From assembly GCA_017381865.1 (NCBI GenBank), contig JAFOBJ010000068.1, positions 1-45,022 on the forward strand: DNA of 45,022 nucleotides, given 5' to 3'. Under the pieces are notes generated by a model. That model did no database searches, was not told the origin of the DNA, and worked only from the letters and a program-made list of their open reading frames with translations. Shown piece after piece: positions 24,275 to 33,460 of this stretch (the first letter of the stretch is position 1; every line of letters starts with the position of its first letter). The DNA comes from Bacteroidales bacterium. Lineage in GTDB: Bacteria; Bacteroidota; Bacteroidia; Bacteroidales; F082. The position numbers and the translations under genes were made by a program.

Positions 24275-25216
24275 TTATTGTTTATTTACTTTTGCAACTA
24301 AATCAGGAAGTGCTTTAACAGCCGCTATTTCTCTCCATTTCTTTATGGCTTCGTCAGCTGGAACTCCAAAGTATGTCTTGCCTGGTATAGTGTCTTTGTC
24401 TACACCGGAATAAGCGAGAACTACTGTTCCTTCTGCAATGACGAGGTCTTTATTGACAGATGCCATCGCCCAGATAGAAACATTGTCCTTCACCACTGTG
24501 ACGCCTCCTACTGAAGCATGGGCTCCTAAGAAACAATTCTTGCCGAGTTTCGCATCGTGGCCGATTTGGACGAAGTTATCCATTTTTGTGCCTTTGCCAA
24601 CTATAGTGTCGCTTGTAACGCCAATATCTACACAACAGCAAGCTCCGATTTCTACATCGTCTTCGATGATGACTCTGCCACATGACTCGAATTTAACGAA
24701 TCCGTCTGGTCGACGTTGAAAATAACAGGCATCACCTCCAATGACACTGCCACTTTGAATAATTACATTGTCGCCAATAATAACGTGATTGTAGATTGTA
24801 ACGTTCGGATGGATAATGCAATTCTTTCCAATCTTAACTCTATCACCGACAAAAACACCTGGCTCTATTATAGTTCCTTCACCAATTTCGGCCTTGGGTC
24901 CTATCATTGCTGTCGCAGGTTCAAATCTACGATAAGATAATATCAGCTTGTTGAAAGCGTCTAAAGGACTATCGTGGATTATCAAAGCTTTGCCTTCAGG
25001 ACATTCAACATCTTCACTGTTGATAATGATAGTCGTGGCGGCAGAATTTAAAGCTTTGCTGTAATATTTTGGGTGATCTACAAAAGTGATGTCGCCAGCT
25101 TCTACCTCGTGGATTTCATTAAGACCGGAGATCACAAAGTTGGGATCCCCGATCGTTTTTTTTGCTCCAATATAATCAGCGACGCACTTGAGAGTCGTAT
25201 TTGGATTTATTTTCAT
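24275..25216 (-). CDS. lpxD: UDP-3-O-acylglucosamine N-acyltransferase (LpxD-like)
   Basis: 313 residues. The N-terminal ~100 residues form the LpxD uridine-binding-like domain (ISGLNEIHEVEAGDITFVDHPKY). Then comes a left-handed beta helix of hexapeptide repeats (IGPKAEIGEGTIIEPG onward) with the expected catalytic His220 in FVQIGHDAKLG, and a helical C-terminus. LpxD adds the second acyl chain in lipid A synthesis in the cytoplasm. The gene begins 9 bases after the efp stop and shares its promoter. Bacteroidota often have two LpxD-like genes; the efp-linked one is shorter (~310 residues) and may be the secondary copy, so the exact substrate is less certain than the fold. Confidence 0.88.
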   Translation of the reverse strand: MKINPNTTLKCVADYIGAKKTIGDPNFVISGLNEIHEVEAGDITFVDHPKYYSKALNSAATTIIINSEDVECPEGKALIIHDSPLDAFNKLILSYRRFEPATAMIGPKAEIGEGTIIEPGVFVGDRVKIGKNCIIHPNVTIYNHVIIGDNVIIQSGSVIGGDACYFQRRPDGFVKFESCGRVIIEDDVEIGACCCVDIGVTSDTIVGKGTKMDNFVQIGHDAKLGKNCFLGAHASVGGVTVVKDNVSIWAMASVNKDLVIAEGTVVLAYSGVDKDTIPGKTYFGVPADEAIKKWREIAAVKALPDLVAKVNKQ

Positions 25217-25225
25217 TTAATTCAA

Positions 25226-25789
25226 TTATTTTACTCTTTCAGTGTATTCGCCTGTACGAGTATCTACTCTAATTTTATCGCCAGTGTTGATGAATAAAGG
25301 AACTCTAACTGTTGCGCCTGTTTCAACTGTAGCGTCTTTCATAGCGTTAGTTGCTGTGTTGCCTTTTTCGCCAGGTTCTGTATAAGTAACTTCCAAAACA
25401 GTCTTGATAGGTAATTCTGCGAAAAGAACTGTTTCTGTTGATGTGTCGAATACAACTTCGCAAATGTCGCTTTCTTTGAGGAAGTCAACACCAGTAATTA
25501 ATTCTCTGTTGAGAGGAATTTGCTCATAATCTTCTTGGTTCATGAAGATAAAATCATCACCTTCTTTGTAAAGATATTGATATTGACGACGTTCAACGCG
25601 TACGTCTTCAAGTTTCTCACTAATGTCAAAACGATGTTCTAATGTACGACCGTCAACAATGCTCTTCAATGTTACACGCATGAAAGTGTTACCTTTACCA
25701 GGTTTTACGTGTTGGAAATCAACGCAGAAATAAAGTTTTCCGTTGAAACGGATACATGTTCCTTTTTTAATGTCTTGTGAGTTAATCAT
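25226..25789 (-). CDS. efp: Translation elongation factor P
   Basis: 187 residues, normal length. Domain I has the tip loop HVKPGKGNTF with Lys32 at the position equivalent to Lys34 of E. coli EF-P; domains II and III follow (FDISEKLEDVRVERRQYQYLY; ending IRVDTRTGEYTERVK, a conserved C-terminal motif). EF-P relieves ribosomes stalled at polyproline. The gene has its own promoter at 25852-25881 and is followed closely by lpxD. Confidence 0.97.
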   Translation of the reverse strand: MINSQDIKKGTCIRFNGKLYFCVDFQHVKPGKGNTFMRVTLKSIVDGRTLEHRFDISEKLEDVRVERRQYQYLYKEGDDFIFMNQEDYEQIPLNRELITGVDFLKESDICEVVFDTSTETVLFAELPIKTVLEVTYTEPGEKGNTATNAMKDATVETGATVRVPLFINTGDKIRVDTRTGEYTERVK

Positions 25790-25851
25790 ATTATTTTAAT
25801 TCTATAAGTTGTTATTGTTCTTTTATTTAAAGAAATATATTGTTTATGCTA

Positions 25852-25881
25852 CAAAAATACAAAAAAAATGTATTGAAACAA
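25852..25881 (-). promoter_or_regulatory. Promoter of efp-lpxD (TTG-N19-TATTTTTG)
   Basis: On the minus strand TTG at 25879-25881, 19 bases, TATTTTTG at 25852-25859. The leader is ~55-60 bases. Confidence 0.72.
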
Positions 25882-25892
25882 GTTTTACTTCA

Positions 25893-26180
25893 TTAAATTA
25901 TGACAATATCTTTCAAGATATCTGTGCCTGAAACTCTGTTAATATTTCTTAACAAAATCGTCTTGGAATACATCAGTTCATTTCTTAATGAATCGGCATC
26001 GACTTTGACATATAAAATGCCTTTCGTGATTCTTAAATCTAATGTGTGCGCAGCAATGAATCCACCAACGACACTTCTCCACGATTCAATGATTTTCATC
26101 TCGTCGAGACTGTCTTCTCTATGATGGCGTTTGTAGAACTCGTTTATCAGTTCCGCTAATGTGTATCCGTCTTCATTCAT
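25893..26180 (-). CDS. DUF721 (DciA-like) family protein
   Basis: 95 residues: ESWRSVVGGFIAAHTLDLRITKGILYVKVDADSLRNELMYSKTILLRNIN is the KH-like core of the DUF721 family (W-x-x-V-V-G, then L-x-V-x-V-x-S-x-x-W/L-x-x-E-L). Relatives include DciA, a loader of the replicative helicase, and genes next to recF in many bacteria. It overlaps the recF end by 8 bases and is translationally coupled to it. A role in replication or repair is likely but not shown. Confidence 0.88.
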   Translation of the reverse strand: MNEDGYTLAELINEFYKRHHREDSLDEMKIIESWRSVVGGFIAAHTLDLRITKGILYVKVDADSLRNELMYSKTILLRNINRVSGTDILKDIVII

Positions 26181-27285
26181 CGTCAGTGGAAATTATACCA
26201 TTGTTAACTTTAAAAATCTTATGATTCACCACAGTGTTGTCCATCAGATATTTGATTCTCTGACGTTGCGTGTCTGTAATAAATACTTGTCCAAAATGGT
26301 CGTTGCCTACAAGTTTCACAAGTTGAGCAACTCTGTTGTCGTCTAATTTGTCAAAAATGTCGTCTAAAAGTAATATCGGCTTATGTCCTATCTTCTTGTA
26401 ATTGAAATCAAATTGCGCAAGTTTTATGGCAATCACAAACGATTTCTGCTGGCCTTGTGATGCGAATTGCTTCACCGGATGATCATTGATAAGGAATGTT
26501 AAATCATCCTTATGAATCCCGACATTCGTATAAGTGCTGTATCTGTCGTGATTGAGACTTTCAGCCAGTAATTCTTCGTAAGGTCTTTCGTTGAGAGTCG
26601 AATTGTAAGTTATTGCTACTCTTTCATTTGTGCCTGATACTATTTCATAATATTTTTGAAATACAGGGACAAATTCTTCCAAGAATAACTTTCTTTTCTC
26701 ATTGATTGGAACTGCATTTTGAATGAGCTGCTGGTCCCAAATTTCAAGTAATGTATTATCCCAGAACCTGTTTTCTGAAAAGAATTTGAGCTGTTTATTT
26801 CTTTGCAGAAGTGCCTTGTTGTAGTTTAAAAGGCTGTTGAGATATGCTGCGTCAAATTGTGATATTACGCCGTCGATGAACTTGCGCCTCAGCTCGCTGC
26901 CGTTGTTAATCAGGTCGCTGTCGTAAGGTGAAATCATTACCAAAGGAATTTTCCCGATATGGTCGGCAAGACGTTCATATTCTTTCTTGTCGCACTTAAA
27001 TGACTTCTTTGTCGCAGATTTTTGTACGCAAGAAATTGTGTGAAGTTCTTCATTGTCAAAGTGAAAGTCACCATGAATGGCGAAGAATTCTTCTCCGTGT
27101 TTTATATTTTGTTTATCTGTTAAAGTAAAATAACTTTTGCAAAAAGCTAGATAATATATTGAATCCAAGATGTTTGTCTTGCCAGCTGCATTCAGTCCTA
27201 CGAAACAGTTTATTTTTTCTGATAATGATAAATCAGCTGACTGACAATTCTTAAAATTGCTTAACTTTAACTCTTGAAGATACAT
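26173..27285 (-). CDS. recF: DNA replication and repair protein RecF
   Basis: 370 residues, full length. Walker A is G30-L-N-A-A-G-K-T37; the SMC-like signature region is FASQGQQKSFVIAIKLAQ; Walker B is PILLLDDIFDKLDDNRV. RecF binds gapped DNA and helps load RecA at stalled forks. The order porQ-recF-DUF721 on one strand with gaps of 9 bases or overlaps indicates one transcript. Confidence 0.97.
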   Translation of the reverse strand: MYLQELKLSNFKNCQSADLSLSEKINCFVGLNAAGKTNILDSIYYLAFCKSYFTLTDKQNIKHGEEFFAIHGDFHFDNEELHTISCVQKSATKKSFKCDKKEYERLADHIGKIPLVMISPYDSDLINNGSELRRKFIDGVISQFDAAYLNSLLNYNKALLQRNKQLKFFSENRFWDNTLLEIWDQQLIQNAVPINEKRKLFLEEFVPVFQKYYEIVSGTNERVAITYNSTLNERPYEELLAESLNHDRYSTYTNVGIHKDDLTFLINDHPVKQFASQGQQKSFVIAIKLAQFDFNYKKIGHKPILLLDDIFDKLDDNRVAQLVKLVGNDHFGQVFITDTQRQRIKYLMDNTVVNHKIFKVNNGIISTDDE

Positions 27286-27294
27286 TATTATTTC

Positions 27295-28341
27295 TTAATG
27301 TTTTTTAAAGCTGTCTAAATTGGTTGAAATAGTGATGTAATTTGGCGAGCCATGAATGTGCATCTCTGAGCGAGAATAACTTATGTTGAATTTATAAACG
27401 TTTATGGCGACGCCGTACGACAATCCGACAGCTCCTTTTTTGGTCGGGCTTATCATGTTTTTACGCAATCCGTAATTATATCCGAGGCGTAAAGTCAAGT
27501 TCTTCCCTAAATTCAATTCGCCAGCGACAACGACATGGCTTAATAAATTGTCAGCAAACGCATCAAGCTTGCTTTTTTTCTTCATTTCGCCTGTTATAGG
27601 GTCGTAATTGTTTTCCAAATCTAAAGGATCGTCATAACCTAAATCCCATTTTTGGATGTTGTCGTAAACGAAGATGAACGTGAGTGGCAAATGTTCCAAT
27701 TTCTTGGAAAGACCAGCTTGCATTTTGAATGGCAATTTGCTGTTGAATCCTTGATAATTGTTATGGAGCTCAGAGCCGATGTTGAGAGCCGCCAATGAAA
27801 ACACCCAATTGCTTTTGCTTACATAAGATCCAGCGACGTCAACGGCGATGGCAAATGAAGAATTGTTTTCAAATTGAAGTCCAGCGAATTTCAAATTGGC
27901 ACCGATGCTTAATTTATCGTTCAACTGACGTCCCCAGCCGATATTTATAACATAATTGGATGCTGAAAACGTCGCTTCGTCTATAATGCCATTTTCATCA
28001 GCATAAAAGAAATCTCCATAATCGTTGTATTGTATTGTTCCGACGAAACTACCTATTTTATTAAATGTCCTTCCGTATTGTATCGAACCGATGCTGATGT
28101 CGGTGTAATAGTCGACATACGAAAGAGATAGCGAGTTGCTCATCGTCGAATTGATTAATGAAGGATTGTAGATAACAGATTGAATGTCTGGATTATAGAT
28201 GGGAAGAATTGTTCCGCCCAAAGCTGCTACTCTTGAAGAACTCGTCATGTTCAAAAAGTTATACGTACCATCTTTCTGTTGCGCGAAACCAATCGACAAC
28301 AACGATAGAAAGACTAATAGTATGTATAACTTTTTTCTCAC
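27295..28341 (-). CDS. porQ: Type IX secretion system protein PorQ
   Basis: 348 residues: signal peptide (to about 20) and a mature protein starting KDGTYNFLNMTSSSRVAALGGT, the characteristic PorQ opening (Y-x-F-L-x-[ML]-x-x-S-[SA]-R-x-A-A-L-G-G). The rest is beta-barrel-like with many Y/S/N-rich strands (NSLSLSYVDYYTDISIG, LSYGVAINVYKFNISYSRS). PorQ works with PorU/PorZ/PorV in the outer-membrane attachment stage of type IX secretion. It suggests that this organism exports proteins with T9SS C-terminal signals, though none of the secreted proteins here shows an obvious one. Confidence 0.9.
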   Translation of the reverse strand: MRKKLYILLVFLSLLSIGFAQQKDGTYNFLNMTSSSRVAALGGTILPIYNPDIQSVIYNPSLINSTMSNSLSLSYVDYYTDISIGSIQYGRTFNKIGSFVGTIQYNDYGDFFYADENGIIDEATFSASNYVINIGWGRQLNDKLSIGANLKFAGLQFENNSSFAIAVDVAGSYVSKSNWVFSLAALNIGSELHNNYQGFNSKLPFKMQAGLSKKLEHLPLTFIFVYDNIQKWDLGYDDPLDLENNYDPITGEMKKKSKLDAFADNLLSHVVVAGELNLGKNLTLRLGYNYGLRKNMISPTKKGAVGLSYGVAINVYKFNISYSRSEMHIHGSPNYITISTNLDSFKKH

Positions 28342-28389
28342 AATGTTAACTTTTATTAAGTGACTAACGAACTTTTGTCTTAATTATTA

Positions 28390-29352
28390 TTAAGAATCCA
28401 ATAAACCTATGCCTTTTTTAACAATGGCGTTTTCTTCGTTAAGTTTCTTTAAGATTCTGTCTAAAATACCATTTACGAATATCTTACTCTTAGGAGTGTT
28501 GAAATATTTTGATATTTCAATGTATTCATTCATAGTCACTTTCACTGGAATATATGGGAAACAGCAGAATTCTGTCAATGCCATTTTCAATATAATCATA
28601 TCCATGACGCAAACGCGTTCTTTTTCCCAGTTCGATGTGTTGGCACCAACGAGTTTGCCGTATTCGTCATCATGTTTAAGAACGTCTCTGAACAATTTCT
28701 TGACAAATTCTTTATCTTCATTAACAGGGTCTTTCTCTGTCTTGTAAATGGTTGGAAGTAAAGAAGATTCGTTGAAACTAGCTTTCATATCAGAGAAGAA
28801 TTTAATCAACATAGATGTAACTAAATGATAATCATCAACGAAGAAGATGCTTTTTTCTTCATAAAAATCTTGAAGTACTTCGAGGTCTGAGAAGTATTCG
28901 GTTAACATTTTAACGATGAACTTCTTGTCGTGCTCGAAATTGTCGACATCGTCTGACATATAACTTTGATACTCTTCAGTATTGCGCATCATGTTATAAT
29001 AATTTCTTACAATGTCTTGATGATTTGCCCAATTGATTTTCAATCTTTCTTCCTCTTTGCGAAGGTCTTTGTTGTTTTCAAGAGCAACTAAAACGCGATT
29101 GTTAACATAGCGCATATTAGGATACAAATCTTCCTGTGTAGGGAAGTTTTTGCGTTTGTTTTCCTCTATCCTATTTTCTGCAAAGCGTTTAGTTTCAACA
29201 AGAAACGATAATTGCCATGAGAATAAATCTTTCATTTTATCGATGCTTTCAAGCAAATGTTTTACACCTTCTTCAACATGTTCTTCGCCAGAACCTAAAT
29301 AAGCATAAACTGCTTGCAAGACCTTGACTCTTAAAAACCTTCTGTTTATCAT
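28390..29352 (-). CDS. nusB: Transcription antitermination factor NusB
   Basis: 320 residues, about twice E. coli NusB; the long N-terminal half is normal for Bacteroidota. It begins MINRRFLRVKVLQAVYAYLGS and the conserved NusB core lies at about 200-310 (FVKKLFRDVLKHDDEY, VCVMDMIILKMALTEFCCFPYIPVKVTMNEYIEISKYF, FVNGILDRIL). NusB with NusE promotes antitermination of rRNA transcription. It follows the glycosyltransferase gene by 27 bases in the same direction. Confidence 0.94.
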   Translation of the reverse strand: MINRRFLRVKVLQAVYAYLGSGEEHVEEGVKHLLESIDKMKDLFSWQLSFLVETKRFAENRIEENKRKNFPTQEDLYPNMRYVNNRVLVALENNKDLRKEEERLKINWANHQDIVRNYYNMMRNTEEYQSYMSDDVDNFEHDKKFIVKMLTEYFSDLEVLQDFYEEKSIFFVDDYHLVTSMLIKFFSDMKASFNESSLLPTIYKTEKDPVNEDKEFVKKLFRDVLKHDDEYGKLVGANTSNWEKERVCVMDMIILKMALTEFCCFPYIPVKVTMNEYIEISKYFNTPKSKIFVNGILDRILKKLNEENAIVKKGIGLLDS

Positions 29353-29379
29353 AAAATTAAGTTTTATATTGTTTACTAA

Positions 29380-31332
29380 TTATTTTTTCAATGCTCTAAA
29401 AAAGAAATTTATATCTTTTGACAAGCTGTAATCTCTTGCGTACATGAGATTCAGATGTTCTTTTTCTTCCTCTGTTAAACCAGTTCTGCTAATATTTGCA
29501 GATGGGTCAAAGATGCCTTTCTTGATTTTTGGAAGTCTTAATTTTTCATGGTTCTTTATATTGCAATATCCTATCCATGAATACTTTCCAAATAAAACTT
29601 TAAAGCAACTCTTTAAGAAGTGAAATGGCTTGTTTATAAAGAAAACCAGGAATATCCAGAGTACAATTCCTAAGAAAGAAGAAATCAAATCGAACAGGCG
29701 TTTCTTTCTTTTGTTGGAATTTGTACTGATGGTTTTTATATCAATTGTGTATAAGTCGCCTCTTGTGTTTATTGAGTTGCTTCCGATGATTGACAAAGTG
29801 TCTTCTGGAGCAATTTTATAATCAAGAGATGAATGCCATTCTTCCATCTTGTCGATTATCAATTGATGTGACAAGTCTTTTGAACAGAAAATTATTTCGT
29901 TAATCTTGTAAATGTCAATGATGTCTGGGACTTGGTTCAAGTTGCCGAGGTAATTATTAGGAATCTTATTACTTTCGTCAGGAGATATTAAACCTATGAA
30001 ATCAGGTTTGATAGAAGTGCTTTGTAGAAGCTGTTCAACGCGTTTTGTTTCATCTTCGCTTCCGATTACGAGAAAACGTTTCTTTGCGTTTTTACCATAT
30101 TGGAAATTAGGACGTTTCAGCAAATATCCGATCCATCGTGTGAAGCTCATTTCTGCTGCGACCCAAATCATGCCGAATAATATCAAGGCGCGAGAGAAAC
30201 GCAATTGTTCAGGAAGTAACGCATACAATACCAGGATTAAGAAACTTCCTAAAAAGACGCCTCCTGCTGCTGGGGCGATTTTGTAAGGCTTATCGTAACC
30301 TCCAGAAAAATAAGATATTATAAGCCAAATTAGTAGATATATAGGAAGTATTATTGCGAATAAAGTTGTTGGATAAGAGCCAGTTCCGTTATAAACCGTC
30401 ATATTTCCCCACCAATAGCTTATGGTTGCGAGGCCTGCATAACCTAATATCGTATCTATAAGAGGCTGAACAGCTTTGCTGAAGAATTGTGATAAAAGTG
30501 CGAGGAAAGCCTTGAAATATATTGCCAGATTGATGAAGAACGAGAATGTTTTAGCACCATCGTTAGCAAAATGTTTTTTAACAAAAATTTCCATTGCTTT
30601 GTAGAAAACGAGGACGTAGTTTACGCTTGTTTTCTTTGTGCTTTCGCCTTTATAGTGAATTATTCTGGTTTTAGGATAGTAATAATTCTTGTATCCAGCA
30701 AGTATGATTCTGTAAGAAAGATCGATATCTTCTCCGTACATGAAGAATGTTTCGTCGAGCAATCCGCATTTGTTTAAGGTTTCTCGGCGCATCAGCATGA
30801 AAGCTCCAGATAGGATTTCGACTTCGTTAATTTCGTCATTATCAAGGTGTCCCAAATAATAACGAGCGAAACGTTTTGAGTGAGGGAATAACTTTGTTAG
30901 GCCAAACATTTTGTAGAATGCCGTTGCTGGAGTTGGGAGTCCGCGCTTTGATTCTGGCAGGAACCGGCCTTTTCCATCGACCATTTTGACACCGAGACCG
31001 CCAGCATCTGGATGTTCGTCCATAAAAGCTATAGTCTTGGTGAAAGTGTCGTCTTCAACCACTGTGTCTGGGTTCAACAACAAGACATATTCGCCTGTCG
31101 AAACTCTAATCGCTTGATTGTTAGCTCTGCTGAAACCAACGTTATTTTTGTTGGCAATGACTTTTACTTCAGGAAATTTATCTGCGAGCATTTTTAATGA
31201 ACCGTCAACGGAATTGTTGTCAACGACAAATACCTCTGCTTCAATGTTGGCAATGGCCTTTCTTACTGAGGAAAGGCATTGTTCGAGGAAATGCTCGACG
31301 TTATAATTTACTATGACTATAGATAATTTCAT
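29380..31332 (-). CDS. Glycosyltransferase family 2 fused to membrane and Rossmann-like segments
   Basis: 650 residues. Residues 1-250 are a GT2 rhamnosyltransferase-like domain: SIVIVNYNVEHFLEQCLSSV, VVDNNSVDGS, NNVGFSRANNQAI, LLLNPDT, FFMYGEDIDLSYR. After ~270 come several membrane segments (to ~400), then a Rossmann-like part (KRFLVIGSEDETKRVEQLL; ~430-535) and another hydrophobic stretch (~560-600). The second half resembles the membrane and CoA-binding-like part of polyprenyl sugar-phosphate transferases but lacks their catalytic C-terminal domain. The fusion is known in Bacteroidales; a role in building cell-surface polysaccharide or lipid-linked sugar is likely. It diverges from a flippase gene. 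Confidence 0.88.
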   Translation of the reverse strand: MKLSIVIVNYNVEHFLEQCLSSVRKAIANIEAEVFVVDNNSVDGSLKMLADKFPEVKVIANKNNVGFSRANNQAIRVSTGEYVLLLNPDTVVEDDTFTKTIAFMDEHPDAGGLGVKMVDGKGRFLPESKRGLPTPATAFYKMFGLTKLFPHSKRFARYYLGHLDNDEINEVEILSGAFMLMRRETLNKCGLLDETFFMYGEDIDLSYRIILAGYKNYYYPKTRIIHYKGESTKKTSVNYVLVFYKAMEIFVKKHFANDGAKTFSFFINLAIYFKAFLALLSQFFSKAVQPLIDTILGYAGLATISYWWGNMTVYNGTGSYPTTLFAIILPIYLLIWLIISYFSGGYDKPYKIAPAAGGVFLGSFLILVLYALLPEQLRFSRALILFGMIWVAAEMSFTRWIGYLLKRPNFQYGKNAKKRFLVIGSEDETKRVEQLLQSTSIKPDFIGLISPDESNKIPNNYLGNLNQVPDIIDIYKINEIIFCSKDLSHQLIIDKMEEWHSSLDYKIAPEDTLSIIGSNSINTRGDLYTIDIKTISTNSNKRKKRLFDLISSFLGIVLWIFLVFFINKPFHFLKSCFKVLFGKYSWIGYCNIKNHEKLRLPKIKKGIFDPSANISRTGLTEEEKEHLNLMYARDYSLSKDINFFFRALKK

Positions 31333-31351
31333 GAACCAATTTAAAGTTGCA

Positions 31352-31359
31352 AAAATAAT
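31352..31359 (-). promoter_or_regulatory. -7 box (TATTTTTG) for the glycosyltransferase-nusB operon
   Basis: Full TAnnTTTG match on the minus strand, 19 bases from the start codon. Confidence 0.5.
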
Positions 31360-31449
31360 GTTTTTTTGTCTATTTTTATTAACGTTGATATAATTTTTTA
31401 TTGTTTTAAAAAAAGCTGAAAAGTTTTATGAAAATTGCCTTTAAAATCT

Positions 31450-31457
31450 TATTTTTG
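31450..31457 (+). promoter_or_regulatory. -7 box (TATTTTTG) for the flippase gene
   Basis: Full TAnnTTTG match ending 7 bases before the ATG at 31465. It excludes the in-frame TTG at 31435 as start and implies a very short or absent leader. Confidence 0.5.
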
Positions 31458-31464
31458 CATAAAA

Positions 31465-32793
31465 ATGAATTCGATGATAAAGAAGATTTTCGGAACATTC
31501 GGGACGCGCTTGCTAAACGCCTTAGTGGGTTTTGTAACACTTTGGTTCGGCACGAATTTCCTTGGCAGAGAAGCTTGGGGAATCGGAGCGACAGTTCTCG
31601 TTGACGTATCTCTTCTTCTCATTGCCGTGGAATTGCTTTCAGGAAGCGGGCTGATATACTTTACCCCAAGAAAACCGTTCTCAACAATATTCAAGCTTTC
31701 CTATTTCTGGATATTCTCAGTAACAGCAATCATCAGTCTGATATTGTTTGCATTATATTCACAGTTTCCTGATATTTATCACATTTTCATACCTAAAGGT
31801 TACGGCGTTCACATCGTACTGATGGTTTTCCTTTATAGCTTCCATAATTTTAATATGAATGTCTTGCTGGGAAAAGAACGTGTCGGGCTTCAAAACATCT
31901 TGTTTCTTATTCAGTTTATGACACAGATAACCAGCATGATTATAAACATACTCGTCCTGGATATCCGTAATGCAGACGCTTTCATCTACTCTATGATGAC
32001 CGGATATTTTGTGGCAAGTGTAGTTGGATTTTTCTGTATTATACCATACTTTAAAGACAACAGACAACAGACAACAGACAACGGAAATTCTTCCACATCT
32101 TTGGTTGCTACTATGAGAGAAATGCTGAGTTTTGGCAGCATAGCGCAGTTGTCTAATCTAGTGACAATGATTAATCGCAGAATAAGTTACATTGTCATTA
32201 AGAATGTCTTCGGTGACGCAGAAGTCGGCGTTTACACTTCTGGCACACAGGTTTCGGAAGCCACAAAACTGATTGGACATAGCATTGCATTGGTACAGTT
32301 TTCCTCCATTAGCAATATGGACGACGACGATAAAGCTGCAGCAATAACAGTGAAACTACTCAAGCTGGCATGTATTGCAACAACATTATGTATGCTCGTT
32401 GTATGCCTGCTTCCCAAATCCATATTTGTATGGATTTTTACAGAGGAATTCGCAGAGATAAAAGACGTTTTGATATCATTAAGTCCAGGTATGGTATTTA
32501 TGGCAGCTGATATGATTTTCAGCCATTATTTCTCTGGAGTGAATAAAATAAAATACAATCTGTACGGCACTTTGGTTGGATTAGGAGTCACTGTAGCATC
32601 GATTGCAACGCTGATTCCTTTGTACGGCATAATCGGAGCCGGAGTTTCAATGTCTCTAACTTATTTAGGAACAATAATTTATAAATGGATAATATTTAAG
32701 AAGATAACTAAAATAAGAACAAAAGAACTCATTCCTACGTTAAATGATTTTAAGACTTTGGTAGGAAGTATTAAACAATTAACAATTAAATAA
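31465..32793 (+). CDS. Polysaccharide flippase-like membrane protein (MOP/Wzx type)
   Basis: 442 residues from ATG 31465 (a second ATG, 31474, is also possible). About 12 membrane segments; the N-terminus FGTFGTRLLNALVGFVTLWFGTNFLGREAWGIGA is typical of polysaccharide-export flippases. It probably moves lipid-linked sugars across the inner membrane, working with the divergent glycosyltransferase. Between the sixth and seventh segments the protein contains KDNRQQTTDNG (197-207), encoded by four 7-base repeat units at 32055-32084. This looks like a repeat insertion into a tolerant loop. MarC follows 8 bases after the stop. Confidence 0.87.
   Translation: MNSMIKKIFGTFGTRLLNALVGFVTLWFGTNFLGREAWGIGATVLVDVSLLLIAVELLSGSGLIYFTPRKPFSTIFKLSYFWIFSVTAIISLILFALYSQFPDIYHIFIPKGYGVHIVLMVFLYSFHNFNMNVLLGKERVGLQNILFLIQFMTQITSMIINILVLDIRNADAFIYSMMTGYFVASVVGFFCIIPYFKDNRQQTTDNGNSSTSLVATMREMLSFGSIAQLSNLVTMINRRISYIVIKNVFGDAEVGVYTSGTQVSEATKLIGHSIALVQFSSISNMDDDDKAAAITVKLLKLACIATTLCMLVVCLLPKSIFVWIFTEEFAEIKDVLISLSPGMVFMAADMIFSHYFSGVNKIKYNLYGTLVGLGVTVASIATLIPLYGIIGAGVSMSLTYLGTIIYKWIIFKKITKIRTKELIPTLNDFKTLVGSIKQLTIK
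32055..32084. repeat. Family E heptamer array inside the flippase gene
   Basis: AGACAAC repeated four times without interruption, then GG. The same units occur between genes at 5537-5572. Confidence 0.88.
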
Positions 32794-32801
32794 TTATAGC
32801 T

Positions 32802-33404
32802 ATGGGATTTTTATCACAAATAAATTTAGTTGAAATATTAAGTTCGTTCATCGTGCTTTTTGTCATTATTGACGTAACAGGTTCAATACCAATTTTTTTA
32901 AGTCTCAAGAGTGGAGAAAAAAACATCAAAGCAGGTCAGGCTTGTCTGGTAGCTTTATTAATGTTTGTTGCATTTTTCTATGCTGGAGATTTGCTTTTGA
33001 ATTTGTTCAGTATTGATGTTGCATCGTTTGCTGTTGCAGGTTCGTTTGTAATTTTTATTTTGGCATTGGAAATGGTGCTTGGTTTCGATATTATAAAGTA
33101 TGATAGTCAAGGTTCTAATGTTTCAATTGTACCTATTGCATTTCCATTGTTAGCAGGTCCAGGAGCATTGACAGCCTTATTATCGTTGCGTGCTGATTAT
33201 TCGGTGATTAACATTATGTTAGGTTTGATTTTGAATATAGTTTTGGCATACATCGTAATACGTTTTGTAGGAAAAATTGAAAAATGGCTTGGCAAAGATA
33301 TTATCTTTATTTTGCGTAAATTCTTCGGAGTCATTTTGTTAGCATTGGCAGTAAAGTTATTCGCAAGTAATTTAACCATTGTGATTGCAAGTTTGGCGAA
33401 ATGA
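32802..33404 (+). CDS. MarC family membrane protein
   Basis: 200 residues with about six membrane segments. The family pattern is clear: FIVLFVIIDVTGSIPIFLSL at the start, IVPIAFPLLAGPGALTALL in the middle. MarC (UPF0056) proteins are inner-membrane proteins of unknown transport role; the old link with multiple antibiotic resistance has not held up. It is probably co-transcribed with the flippase (8-base gap). Confidence 0.92.
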   Translation: MGFLSQINLVEILSSFIVLFVIIDVTGSIPIFLSLKSGEKNIKAGQACLVALLMFVAFFYAGDLLLNLFSIDVASFAVAGSFVIFILALEMVLGFDIIKYDSQGSNVSIVPIAFPLLAGPGALTALLSLRADYSVINIMLGLILNIVLAYIVIRFVGKIEKWLGKDIIFILRKFFGVILLALAVKLFASNLTIVIASLAK

Positions 33405-33415
33405 TGCAAAAAAAT

Positions 33416-33442
33416 TGTAGAGACGTCACCCCTGTGGCGTCT
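33416..33442. repeat. Family C short hairpin
   Basis: GTAGAGACGTCACCCCTGTG then GCGTCT, between MarC and ZIP. It may act as a weak terminator or spacer. Confidence 0.72.
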
Positions 33443-33460
33443 AATTAAAAAAAATTAACA

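Noticed and set aside
31435-31464. TTG start for the flippase, 10 codons upstream
   Set aside because: The stretch contains the -7 box at 31450; the ATG at 31465 is better placed.
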